Assembly (NCBI GenBank): GCA_003599015.1
Contig: QZIK01000096.1
Location: forward strand, 1-54,885
Direction: 5' to 3'
Length of the DNA stretch: 54,885 nt
Source of the DNA: Desulfobacteraceae bacterium
Lineage (GTDB): Bacteria; Desulfobacterota; DSM-4660; Desulfatiglandales; Desulfatiglandaceae
The notes under the pieces: model-generated
The model's database searches: none
The model's input: only the letters and a program-made list of their open reading frames with translations
What the model was told of the DNA's origin: nothing
Position numbers and translations under genes: made by a program
Part shown: positions 42,698 to 51,427 of the stretch, one piece after another
Position numbering within the stretch: position 1 is the stretch's first letter
How the letters are laid out: each line of letters opens with the position of its first letter

Positions 42698-45218
42698 ACC
42701 AAGGGAACTGCTGGTTGTTACTACGGAGTATTTTGAGCTATTTATCAAAGGGGTTCCGGAGAATAAAACTGTGGAGGCCTTTCGTTTACACCAGGATCAA
42801 GAGGGCAGGCCGCTGCAAGCATCCCTCGATATCAAGCCTGATGTTTATCCGGTGTATGTTTATGATCCGATTGCCCCGGAAGGGCTTAAGTTATACCATG
42901 GCGACGGTATCTACCCTTGCTTTTTTGAACAAAAGAACTATGAGCTGGTAATTGAAAAAAAAGAGGGATGTCCAGACGATCTTACGCTGGTCCATCCAAA
43001 CCGAAAACTGCGGGAGTCGGTCACACCTACAGGCAGGCAAGGTCGTGTCCTTTCAGGGATCATTAATTTTGGTGATGAAGTTGGTTTTTCCCGTTTCGAA
43101 GTGCAAGGAAATGGTAAATGCTTACTGTCTTTTGAGCTTGAAGTCTTTCCTGGGAAGATGGATTATCAGAAGGATTTCCATCGCCTGTTACAGGATGTTA
43201 ACGAAGAGGTTTATAACCTGGCTTTTGACTTTTTAATGAAGACATATCTAACTGCCGGATTAAAAAGTGAAAAGGACCCTTCTCCGGCAGAATTTTATGC
43301 AATTCTGCAAATAATTTATCGTATGCTTTTGAAAGCACTAGATCAGGTAGCCCACCACCCCCATCAAAAAATAACACCGCTAAACCAAATTGTCCGGCCG
43401 GAAAAAGTGAAAAAAGCAGATGCGGCAACAGCAAAGTGGCTTAACTCCAGGGCTTATCTGCTAGAGCGGGGGGAAGTAGGGATATCTATTGCTGCTAATA
43501 AATATGTGCCACGGAAGCTCCTGGACCGTAAAAAAGAGCGAAGCTTCGATACTTACGAAAACCGCTTTCTGAAATGGGTTATTACCCGGGTAGTCCGGAA
43601 ATTACGTGATTTTTTGCAGCGGTACCGGGATTGTTACGAGGACAATGCAGACCCTCTGCTTATAGATAATCTAGACAAGATGCGTCGGACAATGGAACGT
43701 TACTGCGCTTCTCCTTTCTTACGGGAAGTGGGATCCCTGGAACGTGTGGAAGCTTCCTCCCTGGTCATGCAGATGGCCCCCGGTTACCGGGATGTTTTTA
43801 AGTATCATCTGATGCTACTAAAAGGCCTCAATGTGCAATCAGATTTGTTTAATATCTCTCTAAAAAATACAGCAGAGTTGTATGAATACTGGTGTTTCTT
43901 AAAGCTGAATGCGTTATTGCGGAAAAAATACTACTTGGAGTGCAATGACATAATTACTGTGGAACGGCAGGGAATCGCTGTTCATTTAAGGAAGGGCAAG
44001 GAGTCTGAACTACGCTATATGAACCGTCACAACGGTGAACGATTTTCTCTGATTTACAACCGTGTTTTTACTGGCTTACCTACGACAGCGCAGAAACCGG
44101 ACAACATGTTGATCCTGGAAAAACAAGGCTCCAGTGTACGCTATCATTTTATCTTTGATGCAAAATATCGCTTAGCAGTAAATGAGGAGTATGTGCGTAA
44201 CTTTCGTCAGCCCGGACCACCGGAGGATACTATCAATACCATGCATCGCTACCGGGATGCTATTCTTGCTGGTGTTGGCATGGATGGTGATTATCAGCGA
44301 AATATTTTCGGGGCATTCGTGCTTTTTCCCCATAACGATGAGATGGCCTTCGCGGGAAAAAGGGGTTCTCTGCCCAGCCGTTTTTATGAAAGTATTGAAG
44401 TTACAGGAATTGGTGCTTTGCCATTTTTGCCATCACAAACAGTTTTGGTGGAAAACCTGCTGGATGATCTTTTCCGGGAAACACCGGAGACTGCTTTTGA
44501 ACGAACGGTTATCCAGGAAGGCACTGTAGAATATCTTGATAGTACAGCAGCAAAGAATGACGTTCTCATTGGCCCACTGGGGCGAAAAGAGCAGTTAATG
44601 GTGTGCCTTGAAAACAATATGTATTATACGTACCTAAACCGGGTGCAGTCGTTCCTGGGTGAACTCAGATACGTAGCTATATACCAATCAAAACGAAAGT
44701 TTAAGGACGTTACTGAGCAAGGTATTTTTTATTTTGGGGAGATTAATGGGTTTTCCATATGCAGACGCAAAGAGATTAAGGAAATGCCGCCGAGCAGGGA
44801 AGAAGATAAGGAAAAATTGGTAGTGAAGTTTTTTGTAGAGCAATGGTCCAGGCGAGACCCTGGCATTCTTGCCGAAGGGTATGGTCCAGCATCCCCACAG
44901 AGGACAGGCTGGCGTCTCTTTAAGGATGCAACGATTTATCCGGAATTGCACCTGGATCCCATAGAAGTTCGCCTCTGGCGAGAACTTCGCCGTTTAGATG
45001 AATGTGTAGAAGTCCATTTTCCCAAAGATACAATTAGCAGTGACGACAAAATGGAATGGCTCCTTTTCCCTGGACTCAAGGTTTGGAGAACAGGATCTGA
45101 CAGTTTTAACGTTCAAACCAATGGCCATGAAAAACATTTTCAATTTAGTGGGCTGCGTCAAAGGCCTGGAAAAACATTACGAGAGATTCTTCGCTTTTGG
45201 CAGGAGAATATTGGGTAG
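42669..45218 (+). CDS. DUF2357-domain McrC-like PD-(D/E)XK nuclease
   Basis: This protein of 849 residues is the likely nuclease partner of the McrB-like AAA+ stump. A large N-terminal part (SGFKPRELLVVTTEYFELFIKGVPEN) leads into DUF2357 features (SIAANKYVPRKLLDRKKERSFDTYENRFLKWVITRVVRKL) near residue 280. A PD-(D/E)XK-type core then appears as PDNMLILE..HFIFDAKYRL near 480-505. The C-terminal ~200 residues are of unknown function. Expanded McrBC families with DUF2357 are known as modification-dependent or RNA-linked defence. ATG 42669 follows GGGGAGG by seven bases. Without its ATPase it is probably orphaned. Confidence 0.85.
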   Translation: MMVLPLSGFKPRELLVVTTEYFELFIKGVPENKTVEAFRLHQDQEGRPLQASLDIKPDVYPVYVYDPIAPEGLKLYHGDGIYPCFFEQKNYELVIEKKEGCPDDLTLVHPNRKLRESVTPTGRQGRVLSGIINFGDEVGFSRFEVQGNGKCLLSFELEVFPGKMDYQKDFHRLLQDVNEEVYNLAFDFLMKTYLTAGLKSEKDPSPAEFYAILQIIYRMLLKALDQVAHHPHQKITPLNQIVRPEKVKKADAATAKWLNSRAYLLERGEVGISIAANKYVPRKLLDRKKERSFDTYENRFLKWVITRVVRKLRDFLQRYRDCYEDNADPLLIDNLDKMRRTMERYCASPFLREVGSLERVEASSLVMQMAPGYRDVFKYHLMLLKGLNVQSDLFNISLKNTAELYEYWCFLKLNALLRKKYYLECNDIITVERQGIAVHLRKGKESELRYMNRHNGERFSLIYNRVFTGLPTTAQKPDNMLILEKQGSSVRYHFIFDAKYRLAVNEEYVRNFRQPGPPEDTINTMHRYRDAILAGVGMDGDYQRNIFGAFVLFPHNDEMAFAGKRGSLPSRFYESIEVTGIGALPFLPSQTVLVENLLDDLFRETPETAFERTVIQEGTVEYLDSTAAKNDVLIGPLGRKEQLMVCLENNMYYTYLNRVQSFLGELRYVAIYQSKRKFKDVTEQGIFYFGEINGFSICRRKEIKEMPPSREEDKEKLVVKFFVEQWSRRDPGILAEGYGPASPQRTGWRLFKDATIYPELHLDPIEVRLWRELRRLDECVEVHFPKDTISSDDKMEWLLFPGLKVWRTGSDSFNVQTNGHEKHFQFSGLRQRPGKTLREILRFWQENIG

Positions 45219-45363
45219 TTAGTTATTATGACCTGCTCAGGATTTCGGTTGCGGTTATGGCCAGGAGCGTAATTCGGAATGGTGTCCTCTTTCATTGTGC
45301 AGGTATTTGTTACTTTGTGTAGAATTTTGTAAGCAATACTAATCCTGCCTGGAGAGGAACTTG

Positions 45364-45594
45364 ATGACGCTGAAGAAGACTTTGCCAGTTTTGTTTTTAG
45401 TTCTGGGAGTGTTTGTGTTGGGATTTTATGTCCTTGCGGGCTTTTCCCGGGAGTGTAATTTGACCGGAGAAGAACAGGGGGAGAGCGCTCCCGCAATACA
45501 AAGGGCAAGTGCAAGCCCAAGCGTTCCTGATGAACTGAATCCCCATCTTATCTGGGCGGTAATGAATTTTCTGGAGAAGATGTTAGTCGTCTAA
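45364..45594 (+). CDS. Small secreted or membrane-anchored protein (hypothetical)
   Basis: This 76-residue ORF has a basic start and a strong hydrophobic helix (LPVLFLVLGVFVLGFYVLAGF), then a polar, Ser/Pro-rich stretch. The ATG is six bases after GGAGAGG. No family is recognised. Codon use is like neighbouring accessory genes. It lies between the nuclease gene and a hypothetical gene; the 327 bases after it (45595-45921) show only a weak 64-codon ORF at 45720. Confidence 0.45.
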   Translation: MTLKKTLPVLFLVLGVFVLGFYVLAGFSRECNLTGEEQGESAPAIQRASASPSVPDELNPHLIWAVMNFLEKMLVV

Positions 45595-45921
45595 CCTTTT
45601 GGGATGAGGTTAAACATCTCTAAACCGGGGAACTACAGGGCCTTGAGTCATTGGGGACGCAAAAATGGGTTGATGAGGAAGAGACTTCACATCGGGATGA
45701 CGATGAGTAGGGCAGTGAAGTGATGGGATATGCGAACTTAAAGTCCTGCTCATCCAGACCCAAAAACCACCTTTGGCGACTTCGGATAAACACAGAACGG
45801 TACGAAATTATTTTCTGCCACCTGCGGTGCTATGAGACCGATGAAATAGTATCTGCAATAATCTGTAGAAGTGTTAGCGTAGAAACAGAACCATTAATTG
45901 GCCAGGAAAGGTAGTTTTTCT

Positions 45922-46326
45922 GTGAGCAATATTACTATACGCTTCTATATAATCACTGAAAACAAGATTATTAGAGTTGGAGTAGATTCTGATAATAAAC
46001 GACCATTTCCTGAGTTTTCCGGTAAAACTGCCGTAATGCTTGAGCTTTTCTATTTTAAAACCAAACCGCCATCTCTTTTAAGATCAAGTCTTGCTTTGAT
46101 CGAATTCGACACGGATGGCAGGTGGAGCATTTCGTCAGTAGAAGAACAAAGAGCAATACATAAGATTGGCCAGGTTATGAACCGTTCACCCGAAAAAGTA
46201 TCTTTTATTCCTGCTCCAAGAATTAACAAAAATCAAAAGGGCCTTCTTAAAGAACGGATCGTCAAAGATTTTGGTATACATTTTTGGAACAGCCTAAAGA
46301 ATAATATCCTGGTGTATCACTGGTAA
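45922..46326 (+). CDS. Hypothetical protein, 134 residues
   Basis: GTG 45922 lies eight bases after AAAGGTAG and opens a frame starting VSNITIRFYIITENKIIRVG. The composition is that of a normal soluble protein, with a repeating beta-like N-terminal half and a basic C-terminus. No family recognised. The ORF track starts eight codons earlier without a ribosome site. Confidence 0.5.
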   Translation: MSNITIRFYIITENKIIRVGVDSDNKRPFPEFSGKTAVMLELFYFKTKPPSLLRSSLALIEFDTDGRWSISSVEEQRAIHKIGQVMNRSPEKVSFIPAPRINKNQKGLLKERIVKDFGIHFWNSLKNNILVYHW

Positions 46327-46330
46327 AACG

Positions 46331-46500
46331 GAACACCCCCATCTCTTAGCTTCAGCAGCTTTACCTTTTGGTCCAGCTGCAGATCCTGCAGGAAGGGGAG
46401 CATCAAGAAAAGGCCGCTGTAGTTGGTCTGAATACCTTGGCGAAGCCTTCTTTTAAGCCGGTCCCTGATGCTTTTGGTACTAACCAGCTCCTTGCTTCTG
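46331..46500 (-). pseudogene. Degraded fragment, possibly transposase
   Basis: A minus-strand frame reads SIRDRLKRRLRQGIQTNYSGLFL and, after a one-base shift, MLPFLQDLQLDQKVKLLKLRDGG. This looks like a frameshifted coding relic, somewhat like the N-terminus of a transposase. The rest of 46327-46763 contains no convincing gene. Confidence 0.3.
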
Positions 46501-46763
46501 TCCCGGGTGGAGCGGGTAACTGACGCGGCACAGGGGCTCTTTTGTTGCCCGTTTCATCTGCAGGTTGACCCCATGGAGCGGCTGCTGTTGGTGAATTATG
46601 AGGGAGATCCTCCTGACAGCGGAGCCTTACTCTTGGCGTGCTGCCTCCGGCATAGGTCAACTCTTCCGGCTTTAAGAACAAGGGTCATCTTGACCCGGAG
46701 GAGCAGGAGTAGTAAAATAAGCATATCATAAGCATTTAATATTACTACAAAGGGGAGGTCACA

Positions 46764-47048
46764 ATGAATATAAAACCATCTGCGGCAATACGAAAAAATT
46801 ACAATGAAATTTCTACCCTGTGCAAGACCACCGGTGAACCTGTTTATCTAACGAAAAACGGTGAGGGCGACTTAGTGGTTATGGATATTGCCACGTTTTC
46901 CCGGCGTGAAAGCATGTTGAGGCTGCGGGAACAGCTTGTTGCAGTCGAGGAGGACAGACTGGCGGGTAAAAATGGCTTTTCCATCGACGAAACGGACGAG
47001 ATGATGAAAAAAGCAATTAAAGAGGCTGCCGATGAGCAGCGCAGTTAA
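46764..47048 (+). CDS. Type II antitoxin, Phd/YefM family
   Basis: This is a 94-residue antitoxin: residues ~1-55 form the DNA-binding Phd/YefM domain (MNIKPSAAIRKNYNEISTLCKTTGEPVYLTKNGEGDLVVMDIATF). The tail is acidic and likely flexible, wrapping the toxin. The ATG follows GGGGAGG. It overlaps the toxin gene by 17 bases, typical for co-translated antitoxin-toxin pairs. The complex should repress its own promoter. Confidence 0.9.
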   Translation: MNIKPSAAIRKNYNEISTLCKTTGEPVYLTKNGEGDLVVMDIATFSRRESMLRLREQLVAVEEDRLAGKNGFSIDETDEMMKKAIKEAADEQRS

Positions 47049-47349
47049 ACGATATCATGTGATTATCTCGGAAAGAGCGGGAGAAATGCTCGTACAGCAT
47101 ACTCGCTTTTTAGCGCAGGTAAGCACCCGGGCTGCTGATAAAATGAGAAGAGATGTGGTCGAGACTGCAAAGTCCCTGCAGGAGTTCCCGGAGCGTGGTT
47201 CCTGGCTCGCCGATCCCCTGTTACCCGCAAATAAATACAGAAAACTGCTCGTTGATAAGAAGTATCTCCTCATCTATCAAATCAGGGAAAACACAGTATA
47301 CATAGACTACATAGTTGATTGCCGCCAGAATTATCTCTGGCTGATATAA
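47032..47349 (+). CDS. Type II toxin, RelE/ParE superfamily
   Basis: This 105-residue toxin has the RelE/ParE layout: an initial strand (KRYHVIISERAGEMLVQHTRFLAQVS), two helices, PERGSWLADPLLPANKYRKLLVDKKYLLIYQI, and a final VYIDYIVDCRQNY strand. Members either cleave mRNA on the ribosome or poison gyrase; which applies here is not visible. It overlaps the Phd-type antitoxin. After it, to 47681, lie only a possible coding relic (LKPRLVFPNRDEVEYIVPVKK at 47350-47510) and the next module's control region. Confidence 0.9.
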   Translation: MSSAVKRYHVIISERAGEMLVQHTRFLAQVSTRAADKMRRDVVETAKSLQEFPERGSWLADPLLPANKYRKLLVDKKYLLIYQIRENTVYIDYIVDCRQNYLWLI

Positions 47350-47472
47350 CTGAAACCAAGACTGGTATTCCCCAACAGGGATGAAGTCGAATACATAGTT
47401 CCGGTAAAGAAAAACTGGGAATACAGCCGCAAAGATCTGCAAAAAATAACCCCGCTGCGCAAACCGCCCCTG

Positions 47473-47500
47473 CCGGTCTTTTCTCATTGTGGAAGACCGG
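47473..47500. other. Perfect 8-bp inverted repeat
   Basis: CCGGTCTT and AAGACCGG are perfectly complementary around a 12-base loop. No T-run follows, so it could be a structured end for the RelE-type operon or a relic. Confidence 0.35.
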
Positions 47501-47592
47501 GAGCGCAGTGATATGGTTATCGGGGCGTCTCACCATGCTCCTGCGGGGGTTGGGAATCTGCCTGACGGCCGTCCGACCGATGAAAATACGGG

Positions 47593-47626
47593 GTATCTTG
47601 CCCGGGGTAGTATCTTGCCCGGGGTA
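47593..47626. promoter_or_regulatory. Tandem 17-bp operator-like repeats
   Basis: GTATCTTGCCCGGGGTA occurs twice, back to back and identical, ending two bases before the -35 box of the RHH-PIN operon. Ribbon-helix-helix antitoxins commonly bind such tandem sites to repress their own operon. Each copy contains the palindrome CCCGGG. Confidence 0.6.
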
Positions 47627-47628
47627 GC

Positions 47629-47657
47629 TTGACATAGAAGTGTTTGCGTAATACAAT
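47629..47657 (+). promoter_or_regulatory. Sigma-A promoter of the RHH-PIN toxin-antitoxin operon
   Basis: TTGACA (47629-47634), a 17-base spacer, and TACAAT (47652-47657) lie 25 bases before the antitoxin start, just after the tandem repeats. Confidence 0.75.
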
Positions 47658-47681
47658 GTAAGACAAGAGGAGGTGGTGTTG

Positions 47682-47924
47682 ATGTTAACAGTGAGAATAT
47701 CTAAAAAAATGGAACGTGAACTTGACATTTTGTCACAACAGCTTCACGTGACAAAATCAGAAATAGTAAAAAAGGCAATATCTGAATATATCAAGAATGT
47801 TAGCAATAGCCCTTACGAAACAGGAAAAGACCTGTTTGGATGTGATGACAGCAATATTGTCGACGGTTCCACAAGTTATAAGCAAAATGTCAGGAGACGT
47901 GTTCATGAAAAGCATTCTCATTGA
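47682..47924 (+). CDS. Ribbon-helix-helix antitoxin (CopG/RHH type)
   Basis: This 80-residue protein has an N-terminal RHH DNA-binding domain (MLTVRISKKMERELDILSQQLHVTKSEIVKKAISEYI) and a charged C-terminal tail for toxin binding. The ATG at 47682 is seven bases after GAGGAGGTG; the ORF track adds three upstream codons. It overlaps the PIN toxin gene by 20 bases and sits behind its own promoter and repeat operator. Confidence 0.88.
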   Translation: MLTVRISKKMERELDILSQQLHVTKSEIVKKAISEYIKNVSNSPYETGKDLFGCDDSNIVDGSTSYKQNVRRRVHEKHSH

Positions 47925-48312
47925 TGCAGGACCCATTATTGCACTTTATCGAAAAAACGATTCATACCATGAAAAAGCGTTGGAATTTATAAAAAAATTT
48001 CAGGGACGCCTGATTACCACATGGCCTGTAGTTACAGAGGTTATGCACGAATTATATAGGCCGGATGTTCAGGAAAAATTTTTATTATGGATAGAAAGAG
48101 GCGGTCTTGAAATTGCCTATATGGACCAGGATTCAGTTTCCGGTTTGCTTAAACTTATCAAAAAATATTCTGATATTCCTATGGACTTTGCTGATGCCAC
48201 ATTAATGCTCTATGCAGAAAAGACGGGAATAACTGAAATAGCAACTGTAGATTCTGATTTCCATATATATCGAACGGCAAAAAAAGACTATTTAAAAAAC
48301 ATATTCCTATGA
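47905..48312 (+). CDS. PIN-domain toxin (VapC-like ribonuclease)
   Basis: This 135-residue PIN nuclease has acidic active-site residues in the usual order: ILIDAGPIIALYRKND (first Asp), TWPVVTEVMHEL (Glu), PMDFADATLMLYAEKTG (Asp) and TVDSDF (Asp). VapC-type toxins cleave tRNA or rRNA. The ATG at 47905 follows AGGAG by eight bases, within the antitoxin gene. The ORF track's longer start at 47797 would lie in the antitoxin and lacks a ribosome site. Confidence 0.9.
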   Translation: MKSILIDAGPIIALYRKNDSYHEKALEFIKKFQGRLITTWPVVTEVMHELYRPDVQEKFLLWIERGGLEIAYMDQDSVSGLLKLIKKYSDIPMDFADATLMLYAEKTGITEIATVDSDFHIYRTAKKDYLKNIFL

Positions 48313-48403
48313 CCTTGAAGAAAGGTTTGGCATGGATTTCAGGCCACGCAAGCGAGGCCCAAAAGGACCCTTGAAACACAAAAAAGATCTTGCTGAGGTA
48401 GCG

Positions 48404-49195
48404 GTTGGGCGCTGTTGGAGGATGCTTCAGATGAAGCCCTCGCGGCGGCGGAAAAGGCGTTGGATGCTGCTGTCCTGGAAAGGAATCAGGTTGAAAATGA
48501 ACTGAAGCAATTGGAGGCCCGGTTTAATGAGGCAAAAGAGGTGTGGCAGCTCGTCCAGAGCCTTGAGGAAATCGACAAAAAAGAGCAGCAGCACCTTTTT
48601 TATAAAGAAGAGGTAAATGAAAAACGAAGCCGGCTTGAAAAAGCGGTGAAGGCAGCCGGATTATTGGAGATGATCACGAAGACAAGGCAATTGTCAAGAG
48701 AAGCTTTCAGAGACGGTACGGCGGCTGGATGAAGTATTCGCCAAGCTGCCGCTTGTTGCTGCCGGCTTAGCTGAGACCCGTAATCTGTATGATGGACTGA
48801 AGGAAGAAGCTGAATTGGAGAAACCAAAGCTTATGGCCTTAAAGACAAGGCTGTCTGACGCTCTGGAGATAAAAATGGAGATTAAAAATCTGGAGCTGAA
48901 AATCGGCGAACTTTCTGCAGCAGGGGCGAAGCTGGGAGAGAGTATTGCGGCCAGGAATGAAGCTGTATTCCGGGAAAGCAGTGAGGTTGAAGCCGCAGAA
49001 CAAAAAATAAAGATGCTGAAAGGGGAAATGGAACCCTTAAAAACAGATCCGGAGCACAGGCACAGGGTTCAGGAAGGGGTAAAGCTTGAAAATGAGGTAG
49101 AAACCAAAAGCAGGAATGTGAGCGAGCTTAACAAAAAAATAGAGTCATTGCATAAAGCTGGAAGCACCGCCAGGACGATATCGTGGCCCGTTATA
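48404..49195 (+). pseudogene. SbcC-like coiled-coil ATPase fragment
   Basis: Two frames joined by a shift near 48700 give a long heptad-rich coiled coil. The first (48415-48730) includes ALDAAVLERNQVENELKQLE and ARFNEAKEVWQLVQSLEEID, and the second includes KLSETVRRLDEVFAKLP. This resembles the middle of the DNA-repair nuclease subunit SbcC. No nucleotide-binding ends or hook are present. The second frame runs without a stop into the downstream dehydrogenase, so automatic annotation may fuse them. It is a relic. Confidence 0.7.
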
Positions 49196-49219
49196 AAAAT
49201 TACTGAAAGAGGTGAAAAA

Positions 49220-50185
49220 ATGATCTACCTGACCAGGAAAATTCCCGAACCTGCCCTGCAGTACCTGCAGGAGCGCTTTGCCTGCCGCTTTTGGGAGGAA
49301 GAGAACATCCCCGTTCCCCGTGAAGTATTGCGGCGTGAAGTGGGGGAGGCGGAAGGCCTGTACTGCATGCTTTCGGACCGCATCGACCGTGAAGTAATAG
49401 ATGCAGCTCCCCGGCTAAAGGTGATCAGCACCATGGCCGTGGGCTTTGATAACATTGATGTGGAATATGCCCGGCAGAGGGGTATTATTGTAACCCATAC
49501 TCCCGGAGTTCTGACAGAGGCCACCGCTGACCTGGCCTTTGCCCTGCTTATGGCTGCCGGCCGCAGGTTGATTGAAGCCAACCGGGCTATTTACCGGGGA
49601 GAATGGAAAACGTGGGGACCCCTGTTCATGGCCGGGCGGGATATATACGGCGCCTCCCTGGGGATTATCGGCCTGGGCCGTATTGGCCAGGCCATGGCCC
49701 GCCGGGCGCGGGGCTTTGCCATGAAGGTTTATTACTTCTCCCGCCGCCGCAACATGGAGCTTGAAGAAAAAGAAGGCATTACCTATTTGCCGCTTGAGGA
49801 ATTGCTTAAGAGCTGTGATTTTGTTTCCCTGCACGTGCCAGCTATTCCAGAAACCACCGGTATGATCGGCCCCAAAGAACTGGCTGTGATGAAGCCTACT
49901 GCAATACTGATTAATACCGCCCGCGGCACGGTGGTAGATGAGAATGCCCTGTACCAGGCCTTAAAATCCGGGACAATCTATGCCGCCGGCCTGGACGTCT
50001 TTGCCGTCGAACCGGTAGACCCGAATCATCCCCTGTTGCAGCTTCCCAATGTAGTGGCCCTCCCCCATATTGGCAGCGCCAGTATCGAAACCCGCTACAA
50101 AATGGCCCGGCTGGCCGCCGAGGACCTGTTGCGTGTCTTAAACGGGGAGCAGCCACGCTTCCCGGTACCGGGAGGTTTGACCTGA
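49220..50185 (+). CDS. D-2-hydroxyacid dehydrogenase (glyoxylate/hydroxypyruvate reductase)
   Basis: This is a 321-residue NAD(P) enzyme with the D-isomer-specific layout. It has a substrate domain (MIYLTRKIPEPALQYLQERF), the Rossmann loop GIIGLGRIGQAMARRARGF near 150, catalytic Arg in INTARGTVVDE, Glu in AVEPVDPNHPL, and His in VVALPHIGSAS. It likely reduces hydroxypyruvate or glyoxylate to D-glycerate or glycolate. The ATG lies seven bases after AGAGGTG. The ORF track extends upstream into the SbcC-like relic. A glycerate kinase gene follows after two bases, so the pair should feed glycerate into glycolysis. Confidence 0.92.
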   Translation: MIYLTRKIPEPALQYLQERFACRFWEEENIPVPREVLRREVGEAEGLYCMLSDRIDREVIDAAPRLKVISTMAVGFDNIDVEYARQRGIIVTHTPGVLTEATADLAFALLMAAGRRLIEANRAIYRGEWKTWGPLFMAGRDIYGASLGIIGLGRIGQAMARRARGFAMKVYYFSRRRNMELEEKEGITYLPLEELLKSCDFVSLHVPAIPETTGMIGPKELAVMKPTAILINTARGTVVDENALYQALKSGTIYAAGLDVFAVEPVDPNHPLLQLPNVVALPHIGSASIETRYKMARLAAEDLLRVLNGEQPRFPVPGGLT

Positions 50186-50187
50186 AA

Positions 50188-51333
50188 ATGGGAAGAGTTG
50201 TGCTCGCTCCGGACAGTTTCAAGGGGAGCCTGTCCTCCCTGCAGATATGCCGTATTGTATCCTCCGAATGGCAGAAATTTTTTCCGGATGACGAAATCTT
50301 TTCTTTTCCTATGGCCGATGGGGGTGAGGGAACGGTAGAGGCTCTGGTTAATGCTACCGGAGGGAAATTAAAGACTACCCCCGTTCTGGGGCCGCTGGGT
50401 GATAAGGTGGAAGCATCCTGGGGGATTCTGGGTGACGGAGAAACTGCTGTTATAGAGATGGCTGCCGCTTCAGGGCTTTATCTGCTTGAGCAGGAAAGGA
50501 GAAACCCTTTTTTTACCTCCACCTTCGGTACCGGACAGCTGATCCGGGTGGCTCTGGAGGAGTGCTGCACTAAGGTAATCATCGGTATCGGCGGTAGCGC
50601 CACCAATGACGGGGGAGCGGGAATGGCTAAAGCCCTGGGGATAAGATTCCTAGATAAAGAAGGCGTGGACTTGCCGGAAGGCGGCAGGTTTCTGGCAGGG
50701 TTGGAGAGGATTGATTTTGCACGATTGGACCTCCGGGTCAGAAAAACCACATTCGTGGCGGCCTGTGATGTGGATAACCTTTTATGCGGCCCGCAGGGAG
50801 CCTCGGCTGTTTACGGCCCGCAAAAAGGGGCCTCGCCTGAGATGGTCCGGGAGCTGGATAGTGCTCTCTACCACTATGCCCGTATAATTAAAAAGGAACT
50901 GGACATTGATGTGACGGATATTCCCGGTGCAGGGGCGGCCGGAGGGCTGGGGGCCGGGCTGCAGGCTTTTCTGGGAGCAACCCTGGAACCCGGTGTTTCC
51001 CTGGTAATTAGTTACAGCGGGATGGAAAAGGTTCTCCAGTCCGGTAAAATAGACCTTGTTGTTACCGGTGAAGGAGAAATAAACGCACAGACCATCAGGG
51101 GGAAAGTCCCCTGGGGTGTAGCCGGGCTGGCTAAAAAATATGGTATTCCTGTTGTGGCTATTGTCGGTTCCAGGGCTGAAGATGCCGGTGTGGTCTTTGA
51201 ACACGGGATCGACGCTGTTCTGGATATTATCCCCTGTCCCATGACCCTGGCAAAGGCCATGGAACAGGCCGAAGAACTTGTACGTCATGCTGCGGCCACC
51301 CTAGCCAGGCTGTACAGGTTGAAAAACTTTTAG
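50188..51333 (+). CDS. Glycerate kinase (GarK/GlxK family)
   Basis: This 381-residue class I glycerate kinase opens VVLAPDSFKGSLSSLQ, with PMADGGEGTVEALVNATGG, IGIGGSATNDGGAGMAKALG and AAGGLGAGLQAFLG in order. It phosphorylates glycerate (to 2-phosphoglycerate in most members) with ATP. The gene starts two bases after the reductase and is clearly co-transcribed with it. Confidence 0.93.
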   Translation: MGRVVLAPDSFKGSLSSLQICRIVSSEWQKFFPDDEIFSFPMADGGEGTVEALVNATGGKLKTTPVLGPLGDKVEASWGILGDGETAVIEMAAASGLYLLEQERRNPFFTSTFGTGQLIRVALEECCTKVIIGIGGSATNDGGAGMAKALGIRFLDKEGVDLPEGGRFLAGLERIDFARLDLRVRKTTFVAACDVDNLLCGPQGASAVYGPQKGASPEMVRELDSALYHYARIIKKELDIDVTDIPGAGAAGGLGAGLQAFLGATLEPGVSLVISYSGMEKVLQSGKIDLVVTGEGEINAQTIRGKVPWGVAGLAKKYGIPVVAIVGSRAEDAGVVFEHGIDAVLDIIPCPMTLAKAMEQAEELVRHAAATLARLYRLKNF

Positions 51334-51427
51334 GAAAAGCTCTGTTTGCTAGCATAAAATAATTGACAGCAGGAAGCAGGCTGGGCAAGGAGGTGAAAAA
51401 GCCTGGTAATAGGCCAGGTACAATACT

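Noticed and set aside
47797-47904. Upstream extension of the PIN toxin
   Set aside because: It overlaps the antitoxin in another frame and the PIN domain begins at 47905 behind AGGAG.
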